A program made the translations under genes and the position numbers. DNA of 38,470 bases, taken from the NCBI GenBank assembly GCA_016193485.1, contig JACPRZ010000019.1, positions 1 through 38,470 of the forward strand, given 5' to 3'. The notes under the pieces were generated by a model that saw only the letters and a program-made list of their open reading frames with translations, searched no databases and was not told the origin of the DNA. This document shows, in pieces, positions 24,401 to 32,776 of this stretch; the stretch's first letter is position 1, and each line of letters starts with the position of its first letter. The stretch is from Bacteroidota bacterium. GTDB lineage: Bacteria > Bacteroidota > Bacteroidia > JACPRZ01.

Positions 24401-25700
24401 ACGTGTCCTCATCATCACTTACTACTGGCCTCCCTGCGGTGGAGCGGGTGTTCAGCGCTGGCTGAAATTTGTCAAATACCTGCCTCATTACGGATGGGAA
24501 CCGGTTGTCTACACTCCTTCCAATCCCGAAATGCCTTCAGTTGATGAATCGCTTGCCAGAGAGATACCAGCAACTGCAATTGTTATCAAACAACCGATTC
24601 GTGAGCCGTATAACATCTATAAAAAACTTGTCGGCCGAAAAAAAAGTGACACCATCAACCCTGCTTTTCTTTCAGAAAACCGGACTCCCCCATTGACTGA
24701 AAAAATTTCAGTTTGGATTCGCGGGAATTTTTTCATACCCGATGCCCGGAAATCCTGGATCAGTCCGTCCATAAGATATCTTGTAAATTATCTTAAAATT
24801 GAACCGGTTGATGCAATTATCTCAACCGGCCCTCCCCATAGTATGCACCTCATTGGATTGGGTTTAAAAGAAAGAACGGGTGTCCCATGGATAGCCGATT
24901 TCCGCGACTTGTGGACAAAAAATGACTACCATGATCAACTGATGCTGACTGCTTATGCCCGCAAAAAGCACTATGTCCTTGAACAAAAAGTTTTATCAGG
25001 CGCTGATCTTTGCCTCACCATTGGGAACACAATGAAAAAAGATCTTATTGAATCAGGTGCGGTTTGTGCGGAGGTGATCACGAACGGTTTTGATGAAGAA
25101 GATTTGTTATGTAAGGATGTGGAAATGGACAGGAAATTTTCCATTGCCCATATTGGGACACTTGTCAAAACAAGAAATCCTGAAACCCTCTGGAAAATTT
25201 TATCTCAACTGGTAAAAGAAAACAAAGAATTTTCCGACTCCCTTGAAATTAAACTGATTGGTAAACTTGATATTTCAGTTACCGATTCCATTGCAAAAAA
25301 CGGACTCAATGAATTTGTAAGAAGGATCAACTACCTGCCGCATCGGGAAGTGATGGAAGAAATGCAAAAATCCCGGGTGCTTCTTCTGCTTATTAACCGC
25401 ACCGGCAACGCAACCGGCATTCTTACCGGTAAATTTTTTGAATACCTTGCCACCGGACGACCCATACTATTGATCGGACCCGTTGAAGGCGATGCATCTG
25501 CCATTCTCAAGGAAACCGGTTCCGGTGTAACCTGCGATTTTGATGATGCGCCTTCATTGAGAAAAATTATTCTCAACTTATTTGATTTGTATAAAAATAA
25601 CCGCCTCATTGGCAACAGTGAAAAAATTGGAAAGTACTCAAGAAAAGAACTGACAAAACAATTAACCGGCATCATGACCAGGATATCCGGCAGGAATTGA
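24396..25700 (+). CDS. Family 4 type glycosyltransferase
   Basis: The product has 434 residues, starting at a TTG (24396). There is no better ATG, and the resulting N-terminus MKRVLIITYYWPPCGGAGVQ is exactly where this family begins. The N-terminal Rossmann half has the glycine-rich loop GGAGVQRWLKF; a donor-side half follows with AHIGTLVKTRNPETLW, LIGKLD, RINYLPHREVMEEMQKSRVLLL and TGKFFEYLATGRPILLIGP, where FEYLATGRP is the typical GT4 EX7E-like region. It is cytoplasmic or peripheral at the membrane and transfers a sugar from an NDP donor during surface-polysaccharide assembly; sugar and acceptor are unknown. It is followed 9 bp later by the deacetylase-like gene, so probably co-transcribed. 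Confidence 0.85.
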   Translation: MKRVLIITYYWPPCGGAGVQRWLKFVKYLPHYGWEPVVYTPSNPEMPSVDESLAREIPATAIVIKQPIREPYNIYKKLVGRKKSDTINPAFLSENRTPPLTEKISVWIRGNFFIPDARKSWISPSIRYLVNYLKIEPVDAIISTGPPHSMHLIGLGLKERTGVPWIADFRDLWTKNDYHDQLMLTAYARKKHYVLEQKVLSGADLCLTIGNTMKKDLIESGAVCAEVITNGFDEEDLLCKDVEMDRKFSIAHIGTLVKTRNPETLWKILSQLVKENKEFSDSLEIKLIGKLDISVTDSIAKNGLNEFVRRINYLPHREVMEEMQKSRVLLLLINRTGNATGILTGKFFEYLATGRPILLIGPVEGDASAILKETGSGVTCDFDDAPSLRKIILNLFDLYKNNRLIGNSEKIGKYSRKELTKQLTGIMTRISGRN

Positions 25701-25709
25701 TACCCTTTT

Positions 25710-27050
25710 ATGTTTACACCGAACAAACTGAAATATATTCTTCACCATTTCAAACTTCTTTTCGGGTTTGATGCGGAAACCCTAATCTCTTACGGCTTTA
25801 ACAGCAAAAGTAAAATTCAAATTAACAACAGCGGTTCTTCTTTTTTTGATGGAAACAGCCCTTTACCCCGGAAAAAAACAGCGATAAAATGGAAGGATTC
25901 CGAAATCCCATTCTTATTTACCGAAGAAAGAAAGGAAATCCTTGAAATAAGGGACGGGATCGCATATATCAATTATGACATAATCTCAAACGCTTTTTTT
26001 TATTTGAGCGGATGGCAGGAATATTTTAATGAAAAAAAAGATGTCCATGGCCGGTTCCCCTGGAAGGAAAGCATCCAGTATGAACTGAAAATTTCCGGGA
26101 TTCCAGTGGTTAATTACTATTTTGATATTCTGAAAACCGCTGTAGAAACCGTAACGGGAAAAAAACTGAATGTTGACCTGTGGAACGGAAACCCGCCATT
26201 CGTCTCTTTTATTTCGCACGACATTGACAAATGCAAAAGCGCATGGAAAGAGGGCGTCCTGGGCGAACTGGGCAAGGGAAATTTCTTTTCTCCGTACGGT
26301 TTATTTATGGAGAAAATTTTCGGTAATGATGCATGGTTCAATTTTGACGAACTTCAGGAGGTTGATAATCATTTTATAGTTAAACCAACTTATTTTTTTA
26401 TCGGAAGATATGGAAAAGAAAACGGCATTTGGAATGCTGACTACCGGATTGAACGTGACGATATGCAAACTGTCCTCCACGATTTGTCTATCAGCGGTTG
26501 TGAAGTCGGTATCCACGGGAGTTTCGGCACCCATCTGGATCCGGATAAATTGAAAAATGAGATGGTAAAAATAAATCGTGATATTTATGGCAACCGCTTT
26601 CATTTCCTGAAATTTGATGCGCAAAAAAGTCCCGGTGTACTTGAGAAGGCCGGTGTGCAGTACGATTCTACACTCGGTTTTGCCGAGCAGCCCGGTTTCC
26701 GGCACGGGTTCTGTTTTCCGTTTTTCCTGTACGACCTGACTGATGACAGGATGACAAATGTTCTTGAAGTGCCGCTGACGGTAATGGATGCCACTCTCCT
26801 TGAAAAAAAATACCTTGGCTTAACTCCCGGGGAGGCATTACCCTTTGTCATTAAGATTATCTCGGAAATAAAAAAATTCAATGGCTGTTTTACATTGCTG
26901 TGGCATAACAATACCATTTCTGAATTTAAATATTCAGGATGGAGAAAGGTCTATGAAGGAATTTTGGAGTATATTAGCGCACAAAATACGGTGTTTTTAT
27001 CCGGCAGGGATATATATGAGGCGGTCAGCCGAAGGGGTGACCGGCATTAG
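25710..27050 (+). CDS. Polysaccharide deacetylase-like protein (DUF7033-type N-terminus)
   Basis: The product has 446 residues without a signal peptide. The N-terminal about 130 residues contain IPFLFTEERKE and DIISNAFFYLSGWQEYF, typical of the domain that precedes NodB-like folds in Bacteroidota polysaccharide loci. From about 165 the NodB-like part begins: FVSFISHDIDKCKS supplies the catalytic/metal Asp pair. EVGIHGSFGTH supplies the histidine motif. FAEQPGFRHGFCFPFF and LLWHNNTISEF are the later motifs. These fit metal-dependent de-N- or de-O-acetylases acting on glycans; the exact substrate is unknown and deacetylase activity has not been shown for most members with this N-terminus. It lies between a glycosyltransferase and a small secreted protein, with 9-bp and 1-bp gaps. 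Confidence 0.75.
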   Translation: MFTPNKLKYILHHFKLLFGFDAETLISYGFNSKSKIQINNSGSSFFDGNSPLPRKKTAIKWKDSEIPFLFTEERKEILEIRDGIAYINYDIISNAFFYLSGWQEYFNEKKDVHGRFPWKESIQYELKISGIPVVNYYFDILKTAVETVTGKKLNVDLWNGNPPFVSFISHDIDKCKSAWKEGVLGELGKGNFFSPYGLFMEKIFGNDAWFNFDELQEVDNHFIVKPTYFFIGRYGKENGIWNADYRIERDDMQTVLHDLSISGCEVGIHGSFGTHLDPDKLKNEMVKINRDIYGNRFHFLKFDAQKSPGVLEKAGVQYDSTLGFAEQPGFRHGFCFPFFLYDLTDDRMTNVLEVPLTVMDATLLEKKYLGLTPGEALPFVIKIISEIKKFNGCFTLLWHNNTISEFKYSGWRKVYEGILEYISAQNTVFLSGRDIYEAVSRRGDRH

Positions 27051-27051
27051 A

Positions 27052-27372
27052 ATGCCATTCAATAAAAAAATATTATTATTTCTCCTTCTTGTCCTCCCCG
27101 GAACTTTTTCTTTTGGCCAGATTCCCGGAGTACCGGATTCAGGCGGAAACCCTTCACCGGTTCCATCGTCATCAGGCAGCGCCTATGTTTCGCTGTTCGC
27201 CTTTTTCGGGAATAAATTACTGGAGGGAACGAGAAAATTATTACAGTTTTCGGAACTTGAAGTAAAACCAACCCAGGATGGTGATAAAAAAGTGTACGAA
27301 GTGAATGTTGCCAATAAGAATAACACAATAAAGTTTTCAAAAAAATATAATATGAGCAAAAGCAATTTTTAA
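27052..27372 (+). CDS. Small secreted protein, unknown function
   Basis: The product has 106 residues, starting at the ATG at 27052, 1 bp after the preceding stop. That start gives a clean signal peptide (MPFNKKILLFLLLVLPGTFS then FGQ). A longer frame reaching back to 26881 overlaps the deacetylase gene and lacks a signal, so I rejected it. The mature part has a Pro/Ser/Gly-rich stretch (PGVPDSGGNPSPVPSSSGS), a possible short hydrophobic helix (YVSLFAFFGNKLL) and a lysine-rich end. I do not recognise a family. Likely the last gene of the glycan operon; a perfect palindrome follows 6 bp after the stop. Confidence 0.6.
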   Translation: MPFNKKILLFLLLVLPGTFSFGQIPGVPDSGGNPSPVPSSSGSAYVSLFAFFGNKLLEGTRKLLQFSELEVKPTQDGDKKVYEVNVANKNNTIKFSKKYNMSKSNF

Positions 27373-27377
27373 ATGAG

Positions 27378-27412
27378 AAGACCTGACAGGTTTTGAAAAC
27401 CTGTCAGGTCTT
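27378..27412. terminator. Perfect 35-nt palindrome after the glycan operon
   Basis: AAGACCTGACAGGTTTT and its exact complement stand either side of one central G at 27395, giving 17-bp arms. It begins 6 bp after a stop and ends 29 bp before the next start, so a bidirectional terminator is the likely role. A TTTTgAAAA centre is shared in style with the palindrome at 34995. Confidence 0.6.
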
Positions 27413-27440
27413 ATTGAGCAATAATTAAAATTTATACGCT

Positions 27441-28241
27441 ATGAAAACACTTTTATTTATCCTGTTTGGTTTTTTCGCAATAAACCTCCTTCGGGCGCAG
27501 GATACCGCCAGTACCGGAAAGGATACTGCCCATTTGAAGATCGGCAAGATGAACTTTCTGATGTGGGAAGATCCATCTGCTGAACTCGATACTTCGTCCA
27601 ATAAGAAAAAGAAGGGTGATGATGACCACGGCCGCATCCCTTTGTTCGGAATTGGAATCAACGGGTATCTTAATGCCCGGAACTCATCAGCACTTCCAAA
27701 GGGATATGAATTCCTGGAACTGCGGCAGGAAAAATCATTGTCGGTAAATTTTAATATCCTTGAAGGGGATATAGATCTCATCAAAAACTACCTCTATATT
27801 GTTCTCGGAGCCGATATTGAATTCAATAATTATCGGTTTACCGGCAGCAACCGTATTTCAGGAACGGGTTCTGTCATTACCGGCTTCACCGACACCATTG
27901 CTCTGAAAAAGTCAAAACTTACCGCAACTTACCTTACTTTCCCATTGTTGCTTGAAATCAATACACGGAAAAAATACAGCAAAGCCCTTCATATACTTCC
28001 GGGAATGATCTACGGAATTAAAATTGGTTCACATTCTAAACTGGTTTACGATGCCGGTGGAATAACCTACAAGCCCAAAGAGTATGGTGATTTTAACATG
28101 GCGCCTTTCCGTTATGGCCTGACATTGCGCATCGGATACCGCGGGGTACAGTTTTTTGCCAATTATATGTTATCGGAACTGTTTGAGGATATCAAGGACC
28201 CTCTCCTCTACCCTTTCAGCGCGGGGATCATGTTGTTTTAA
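27441..28241 (+). CDS. Outer-membrane beta-barrel protein (predicted)
   Basis: The product has 266 residues. A signal peptide covers about 1-20 (FFAINLLRAQ). A charged stretch (NKKKKGDDDHGRIP, about 55-68) precedes alternating strands such as SLSVNFNILEGDIDLI, NYLYIVLGADIEFNNYRF, TATYLTFPLLLEINTRKK and RYGLTLRIGYRGVQFFANYML. It ends in SAGIMLF, with the terminal phenylalanine usual for outer-membrane proteins recognised by BamA. This fits the porin-family beta-barrel class of Bacteroidota, about eight to ten strands. Ligand or role is unknown. The M1 peptidase gene starts 30 bp downstream on the same strand, suggesting an operon. Confidence 0.7.
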   Translation: MKTLLFILFGFFAINLLRAQDTASTGKDTAHLKIGKMNFLMWEDPSAELDTSSNKKKKGDDDHGRIPLFGIGINGYLNARNSSALPKGYEFLELRQEKSLSVNFNILEGDIDLIKNYLYIVLGADIEFNNYRFTGSNRISGTGSVITGFTDTIALKKSKLTATYLTFPLLLEINTRKKYSKALHILPGMIYGIKIGSHSKLVYDAGGITYKPKEYGDFNMAPFRYGLTLRIGYRGVQFFANYMLSELFEDIKDPLLYPFSAGIMLF

Positions 28242-28271
28242 ATGATATCACTTAAAAGCCACTGAATTGCA

Positions 28272-31200
28272 ATGGTAAAAACTATCCTTAATATTCCGGT
28301 CATAATTTGCCTTTCCGCAATTTTTTCCATTGCGCAGGAAAACTACAATCAGGAGAAATCAAATATCACTGCCGAGGACTACAGCGCGATACCGGATCAA
28401 CCGGCAGAACCGGCAAAAAAATTTAAAAAAGCAATCCGGTACGATCCCATCCATCCGCCAAACACGTACCGCCATCCCGGGAACCCGCACTACTGGAAAA
28501 ACCGCCCTCCGTTTCCCGGTTACTGGCAGCAGGATGTATATTACAAGATCAAAGCCGACCTTAACGAAAGCACCGATATCATCACAGCCGATGAAGAAGT
28601 GATATACTGGAACAACTCGCCCGATACCCTGCGATTCGTCTTTTTTCATCTGTACCAGAATGCCTTCCAGCCGGGTTCCTATTATGAAAAACTTATGGAT
28701 GCATATAAAGAAAAGGCGGATTGGGGCGATTATGAAGATGCAGGGTACGGCACAGGGATCGACCGGATTACCGTAAACGGCAAAGAAGTGAAAACGGAAC
28801 AGGATAACACCATATTGAAAGTATGGTTACCAGAGCCGCTGCCGCAGGACGATTCCGCACTTTTCAATATTTCGTTCAAATCCTATTTTGACGAGGGGGG
28901 GGAAAGGCGCAGGATGAAAATGTTCGATGTTTACGGGTATAAGCACTATGACGGTGTGCACTGGTATCCGCGCATCGCTGTATATGACCGCAAATTCGGA
29001 TGGGAAACCGACCAGCACCTCGGTCATGAATTTTACGGTGATTTCGGAACCTACGATGTTGCGCTGACGCTTGCCAACAACAATATTGTTGACGCCACTG
29101 GGGAACTCCTCAACCGTGAGGAAGTATTGCCTGACTCGCTCAGAAAAAAACTGGATATTTCAAATTTTAAGGATAATCCTCTTGATTCCCCGCCATCCGT
29201 TATTGTTCCCTTTGACAGCGCCATCCGTAAAACATGGCATTTTTATGCGGAAAACGTTCATGATTTCGCCTTCACTGCCGATCCTACCTACCGCATAGGA
29301 GAAAAAGTTATTGAACTCCCCTCTCTTTCAGGAGAGGGGCGGAGGGGTGAGGTAAAATGCATCGCCCTTGCCCAGGAACCGCACGCAGCCCGTTGGCAGA
29401 ACGCAGCTGACTATACCGCACGTATTATTAAATTATATTCGGAAGATATTGGAATGTTCGTATGGCATAAAATGATTGTTGCCGATGCCCGTGACGGCAT
29501 GGAGTATCCTATGCTTACCCTTGACGGTGGTCTTGACCCCGATTACCGCGGACTCTTTATGCACGAAATCGGACATAACTGGTTTTATGGGCAGGTGGCT
29601 AACAATGAAACCTACAGGGCTTCCCTGGATGAGGGATTCACTACATTCCTGACCGTATGGGCTTACGAAAAACTGGAAGGGGATACCGTAATAAAAACGG
29701 ATCCCGATAGCCATCGGGAGGAAAAATTTTATACCCGCCTCTTTAAAAAGCCGGATATGGTACGCGACAACCGCACTTATTTCAACTATCTGAATTACGC
29801 CCTGCGTGAAAATAATGCTACGTTGAATACCCATTCGGATGATTTCGGGAACGGACTGAATCATGGGGGGGGGTACCGGCAGGTTTACCAGAAAACCGCC
29901 ACCATGCTTTTCAACCTGCAATATGTCCTTGGCGATGATCTTTTCCTTAAAGCCATGCAGCGCTATTTTGAACAATGGAAACTCTGCCATCCTTATCCCG
30001 AGGACTTCAGGAATTCTATCATTCATTTCACAGGAACCGACCTCAATTGGTTTTTTGATGAATGGCTCGAAACAACAAAAACATCTGATTACAGTGTGGG
30101 AAGGGTCAGGAGAATTGATCCCGATACAACCATTAAAGACAGTGTAATCCGGTCGCAAAACCGTTACTGCATTACCTTTAAGCGCAACGGGGAGATGCAG
30201 ATGCCCATTGACTTTACCGTTGTTACAAAAGAAGGTGAGAAACATAATTACCACATCCCCAACGGGTGGTATGAGAAAAAGACGGATGCAAAAATCCTGC
30301 ACCGCTGGATAGGATGGGGTAAACTAAATGATGCATACAAGGTGCACCTGAGTATCCCCGGGAAAATTCACGATGTTATCATTGACCCTACCCACCGCCT
30401 TGCCGACATCTATATGCCTGATAACAACCGCAGGTGCAGGGTAAAATATTATTTTGACTCCCGCGTCTTCAACCAGCCCGACTGGAAAAATTACGAAGTA
30501 TTCATGCGCCCCGAAATATGGTATAACGGGTATGACGGCATTAAAACAGGAATCCATTTCAACGGCAACTATATGAACTTCAAACACCGGTTCAACCTTA
30601 CTGCATGGTTTAATTCCGGGGCTTTGCAAAATATTTTACCCGAAGTTGATGAATACCGCTTTAACCCGTTTTCATTTTCCTTAAATTACCGTACCCCGGT
30701 TTACAATTTCAGCAGGTTTTCAGAAGTTTATCTTACTGCAAAGTATCTTGACGGTTTGAATCTCTATGCAGCCGGTTGGGAAAAATGGGATAGATCAAAC
30801 AGAAATGCAATTAACCTTTGGGTAAAAAGCATGTTCCGGAATTCTGCCGGTGATCTGAATTACCTCCTTTATCCTGATCTGTGGAATGCCGGTAAACTTA
30901 ACAATACGGTGAATGTGTCTTTCCGCCATCTCTATAAATACAAATGGGGTAACGGCAATATCCTTTTGAAATTAAAGTCGGCAGCAGCGGGAAGCGATTA
31001 CAATTTTTCGCAGATCGGCATGACGGCCGTCAACGAAAATAAACTCGGCAAAATCGGTGTCAGGACCCGCACTTTCGTGCAATACGGAACCGGGAGGAAC
31101 CCCCCTCCGGAAAGCGGTTTGTACTTTGCCGGTGCAAATCCCGAAGAAATGATGGATAACAAATTTGTGCGATCCGTTGGAATGGTTCCCTATGAATGGA

Positions 31201-31718
31201 CAGGATACGGTTCTTCATCAAATCACTTTCACCACGGGGGGGGAATGAATATGCGCGGATTTGCGGGGTATCTTGTGCCTGCCGAGACCGGTGACGGTGA
31301 AATACGTTTTGCCTATACCGGAACCGCAGGCGCTGCTCTTAACACCGAAATCATTCTCACCGGACTGATACCTTATAGCCCTAAAGGCAAAGGAAACGGC
31401 TGGAACTGGAAAAGGCCCTGGTGGGGATATGACATTTATCTTTTCGGAGACGGAGGGGTGATCAACTACAATTACTTTTATGAAAAACTATCCTTTGCCG
31501 CCCCGCGTATTGATGCCGGACTTGGCATTGCTTTGTCCTTAAACCGTTGGGGACCAGTTGAGAATGTGGCGCCCCTTACCCTGCGCTTTGACATGCCGTT
31601 TTATCTTTATCCCGTTCCGGCAGTTGATACTTCCGATCCCTATAACCCGGATTACACGCCAAAATGGAATGAGATGCTCAAATTCCGCTGGATGATAGGC
31701 GTTGGAAGGGCGTTTTAA
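28272..31718 (+). CDS. M1-family metallopeptidase with predicted C-terminal outer-membrane beta-barrel
   Basis: The product has 1148 residues with a signal peptide about 1-21. About 75-330 is the M1 N-terminal beta domain (YYKIKADLNESTDIITADEE). The gluzincin site is complete: HEIGH at 431-435 and the third zinc ligand Glu454 in DEGFTTFL, giving HEXXH-X18-E. The exopeptidase-type motif appears as RDGMEYPML. From about 720 the text changes to beta-strands rich in aromatics (YMNFKHRFNLTAWFNSG, VNVSFRHLYKYKWGNGNILL). It contains GGGMNMRGFAGY, reminiscent of the RGF motif of Omp85-type barrels, and ends WMIGVGRAF with a C-terminal Phe. I infer a peptidase anchored in the outer membrane by its own barrel. 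Two palindromic repeats lie in frame at 29318 and 29702. Homopolymer G runs lie at 28895, 29865 and 31236. Confidence 0.85.
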   Translation: MVKTILNIPVIICLSAIFSIAQENYNQEKSNITAEDYSAIPDQPAEPAKKFKKAIRYDPIHPPNTYRHPGNPHYWKNRPPFPGYWQQDVYYKIKADLNESTDIITADEEVIYWNNSPDTLRFVFFHLYQNAFQPGSYYEKLMDAYKEKADWGDYEDAGYGTGIDRITVNGKEVKTEQDNTILKVWLPEPLPQDDSALFNISFKSYFDEGGERRRMKMFDVYGYKHYDGVHWYPRIAVYDRKFGWETDQHLGHEFYGDFGTYDVALTLANNNIVDATGELLNREEVLPDSLRKKLDISNFKDNPLDSPPSVIVPFDSAIRKTWHFYAENVHDFAFTADPTYRIGEKVIELPSLSGEGRRGEVKCIALAQEPHAARWQNAADYTARIIKLYSEDIGMFVWHKMIVADARDGMEYPMLTLDGGLDPDYRGLFMHEIGHNWFYGQVANNETYRASLDEGFTTFLTVWAYEKLEGDTVIKTDPDSHREEKFYTRLFKKPDMVRDNRTYFNYLNYALRENNATLNTHSDDFGNGLNHGGGYRQVYQKTATMLFNLQYVLGDDLFLKAMQRYFEQWKLCHPYPEDFRNSIIHFTGTDLNWFFDEWLETTKTSDYSVGRVRRIDPDTTIKDSVIRSQNRYCITFKRNGEMQMPIDFTVVTKEGEKHNYHIPNGWYEKKTDAKILHRWIGWGKLNDAYKVHLSIPGKIHDVIIDPTHRLADIYMPDNNRRCRVKYYFDSRVFNQPDWKNYEVFMRPEIWYNGYDGIKTGIHFNGNYMNFKHRFNLTAWFNSGALQNILPEVDEYRFNPFSFSLNYRTPVYNFSRFSEVYLTAKYLDGLNLYAAGWEKWDRSNRNAINLWVKSMFRNSAGDLNYLLYPDLWNAGKLNNTVNVSFRHLYKYKWGNGNILLKLKSAAAGSDYNFSQIGMTAVNENKLGKIGVRTRTFVQYGTGRNPPPESGLYFAGANPEEMMDNKFVRSVGMVPYEWTGYGSSSNHFHHGGGMNMRGFAGYLVPAETGDGEIRFAYTGTAGAALNTEIILTGLIPYSPKGKGNGWNWKRPWWGYDIYLFGDGGVINYNYFYEKLSFAAPRIDAGLGIALSLNRWGPVENVAPLTLRFDMPFYLYPVPAVDTSDPYNPDYTPKWNEMLKFRWMIGVGRAF
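29318..29352. repeat. In-frame palindromic repeat inside the M1 peptidase gene
   Basis: CCCCTCTC (29318-29325) and GAGAGGGG (29332-29339) form a stem around TTTCAG, followed by CGGAGGGGTGAGG. It encodes ELPSLSGEGRRGEVK, residues about 347-361. This sequence type is a known intergenic repeat style in Bacteroidota and reads as an insertion in a variable loop before the conserved CIALAQEPHAARW. Confidence 0.6.
29702..29719. repeat. Second palindrome inside the M1 peptidase gene
   Basis: TCCCGAT (29702-29708) and ATCGGGA (29713-29719) flank AGCC and encode part of DPDSHREEK. The same hairpin style (CCCCGAT..ATCGGGG) is found inside both MITE copies. Confidence 0.55.
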
Positions 31719-31727
31719 TCAGATCCA

Positions 31728-32537
31728 ATGGTTAAAATTATCATTGCCCTGCTTCCTTTAATCTTATTGACCTGTTGTAACGGTTATAATAAGATCTATA
31801 CAGCATTAAATTTCGCTGAGAGTATAAGGAGATTAAATCTTAGTTTCGGAAACATAGATACCTTACCGGCTGTAATCGGAAATTTTCCCAATCTCCGAAA
31901 ACTAAAACTATCAGATAATAAAATTAAATTTCTTCCCCCGGAAATCGGTAAACTTTCAAAACTTCGTAAACTCTATCTTAACAATAATAAGATTGAATTA
32001 CTACCGCCCGAAATCGGGGAATTGAAATCTCTGGAAAAACTTATTCTGAGTAATAATAAACTGATGATGTTGCCGGCAGAAATCGGACAACTCCCTGGTC
32101 TGAAATACCTTTCTGCCCAAAATAACCGACTGAATTTTTTACCTTCTGAAATTGGGAACCTTTCTAATCTTGAATTTCTAAATCTGAAATTCAACCAATT
32201 GGGAAACCTGCCACCAGAGATCGGGCGACTGAAAAATTTAACATTCCTGTATTTGAATAATAATAAGATTACTGCTTTGCCTGCCGAAATAGGTATGCTC
32301 GAAAATTTGAAATTTTTCCATATAGGTAAAAATTATCTTGAATTTTTACCTATCGAAATCGGTGACCTGTATCGTCTTATTGAATTGAATGTAGCCGAAA
32401 GCGGCACAATGCTGAAAGTACCTGAAAGCGTTTGTAATTTGAAATATTTGGAAGATTTTTATGTGGATTATACCGCTTTGATACCTTTTTGCCTGCAGGC
32501 ACGAAGAGGTCACAGATTCCGAATAATTATTCAATAA
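31728..32537 (+). CDS. Leucine-rich-repeat protein, probably envelope-exported
   Basis: The product has 269 residues. The N-terminus MVKIIIALLPLILLTCCNG looks like a signal peptide, possibly a lipoprotein signal with Cys16 or Cys17, although the lipobox is imperfect. From about 30 there are eight or so LRRs of 23 residues with the ROCO/bacterial form LPPEIG.L..L..LYLNNNKI.L, closely repeated (LSNNKLMMLPAEIGQLPGL, LKFNQLGNLPPEIGRLKNL). The C-terminal about 45 residues (VPESVCNLKYLEDFYVDYT) cap the solenoid. LRR solenoids bind proteins; the partner is unknown. It begins 9 bp after the M1 peptidase stop, so is probably co-transcribed. The coding sequence is more A+T-rich than its neighbours. Confidence 0.8.
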   Translation: MVKIIIALLPLILLTCCNGYNKIYTALNFAESIRRLNLSFGNIDTLPAVIGNFPNLRKLKLSDNKIKFLPPEIGKLSKLRKLYLNNNKIELLPPEIGELKSLEKLILSNNKLMMLPAEIGQLPGLKYLSAQNNRLNFLPSEIGNLSNLEFLNLKFNQLGNLPPEIGRLKNLTFLYLNNNKITALPAEIGMLENLKFFHIGKNYLEFLPIEIGDLYRLIELNVAESGTMLKVPESVCNLKYLEDFYVDYTALIPFCLQARRGHRFRIIIQ

Positions 32538-32639
32538 GAATGCCCCAAAAGCAAAATCAACGGCAGGTGATGTCTTATTTGTTATACACAACGACATAAG
32601 TCAGAACAATATTTATTTACAAAATAATTTCACAGTCAA

Positions 32640-32708
32640 TCCCCCTAACCCCCTTCTCCAAGGGGGAAATTTTGGTTGTTCCCCCTTTGAAAAAGGGGGG
32701 AAGGATGG
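32640..32708. repeat. Paired palindromic intergenic repeat, CCCCCTT...AAGGGGG
   Basis: Hairpin 1 is CCCCCTT/AAGGGGG with loop CTCC (32649-32666). Hairpin 2 is CCCCCTTT/AAAGGGGG around GAA-type loop (32681-32699). Together they form a 69-bp unit in the 239-bp gap between the LRR gene and creD. The flanking A+T-rich sequence shows nothing else recognisable. It is of a type common between genes in Bacteroidota. Confidence 0.7.
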
Positions 32709-32776
32709 ATACTCAATCTTAGCAATAAACCGTTATTTATTTCGTTTCATAAATCAATTAAATTATTTATTTTACC

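Noticed and set aside
26881..27051. Longer start for the small secreted protein
   Set aside because: It would overlap the deacetylase coding region in another frame, while the ATG at 27052 gives a proper signal peptide right after the preceding stop.
29433..30302. 289-residue minus-strand frame under the M1 peptidase
   Set aside because: The plus strand encodes the HEXXH zinc site exactly here, and the antisense product has no recognisable feature.
3493..31243. Homopolymer runs as sequencing frameshifts
   Set aside because: All the large genes stay open across every run and keep family motifs on both sides, so the present lengths are in frame.
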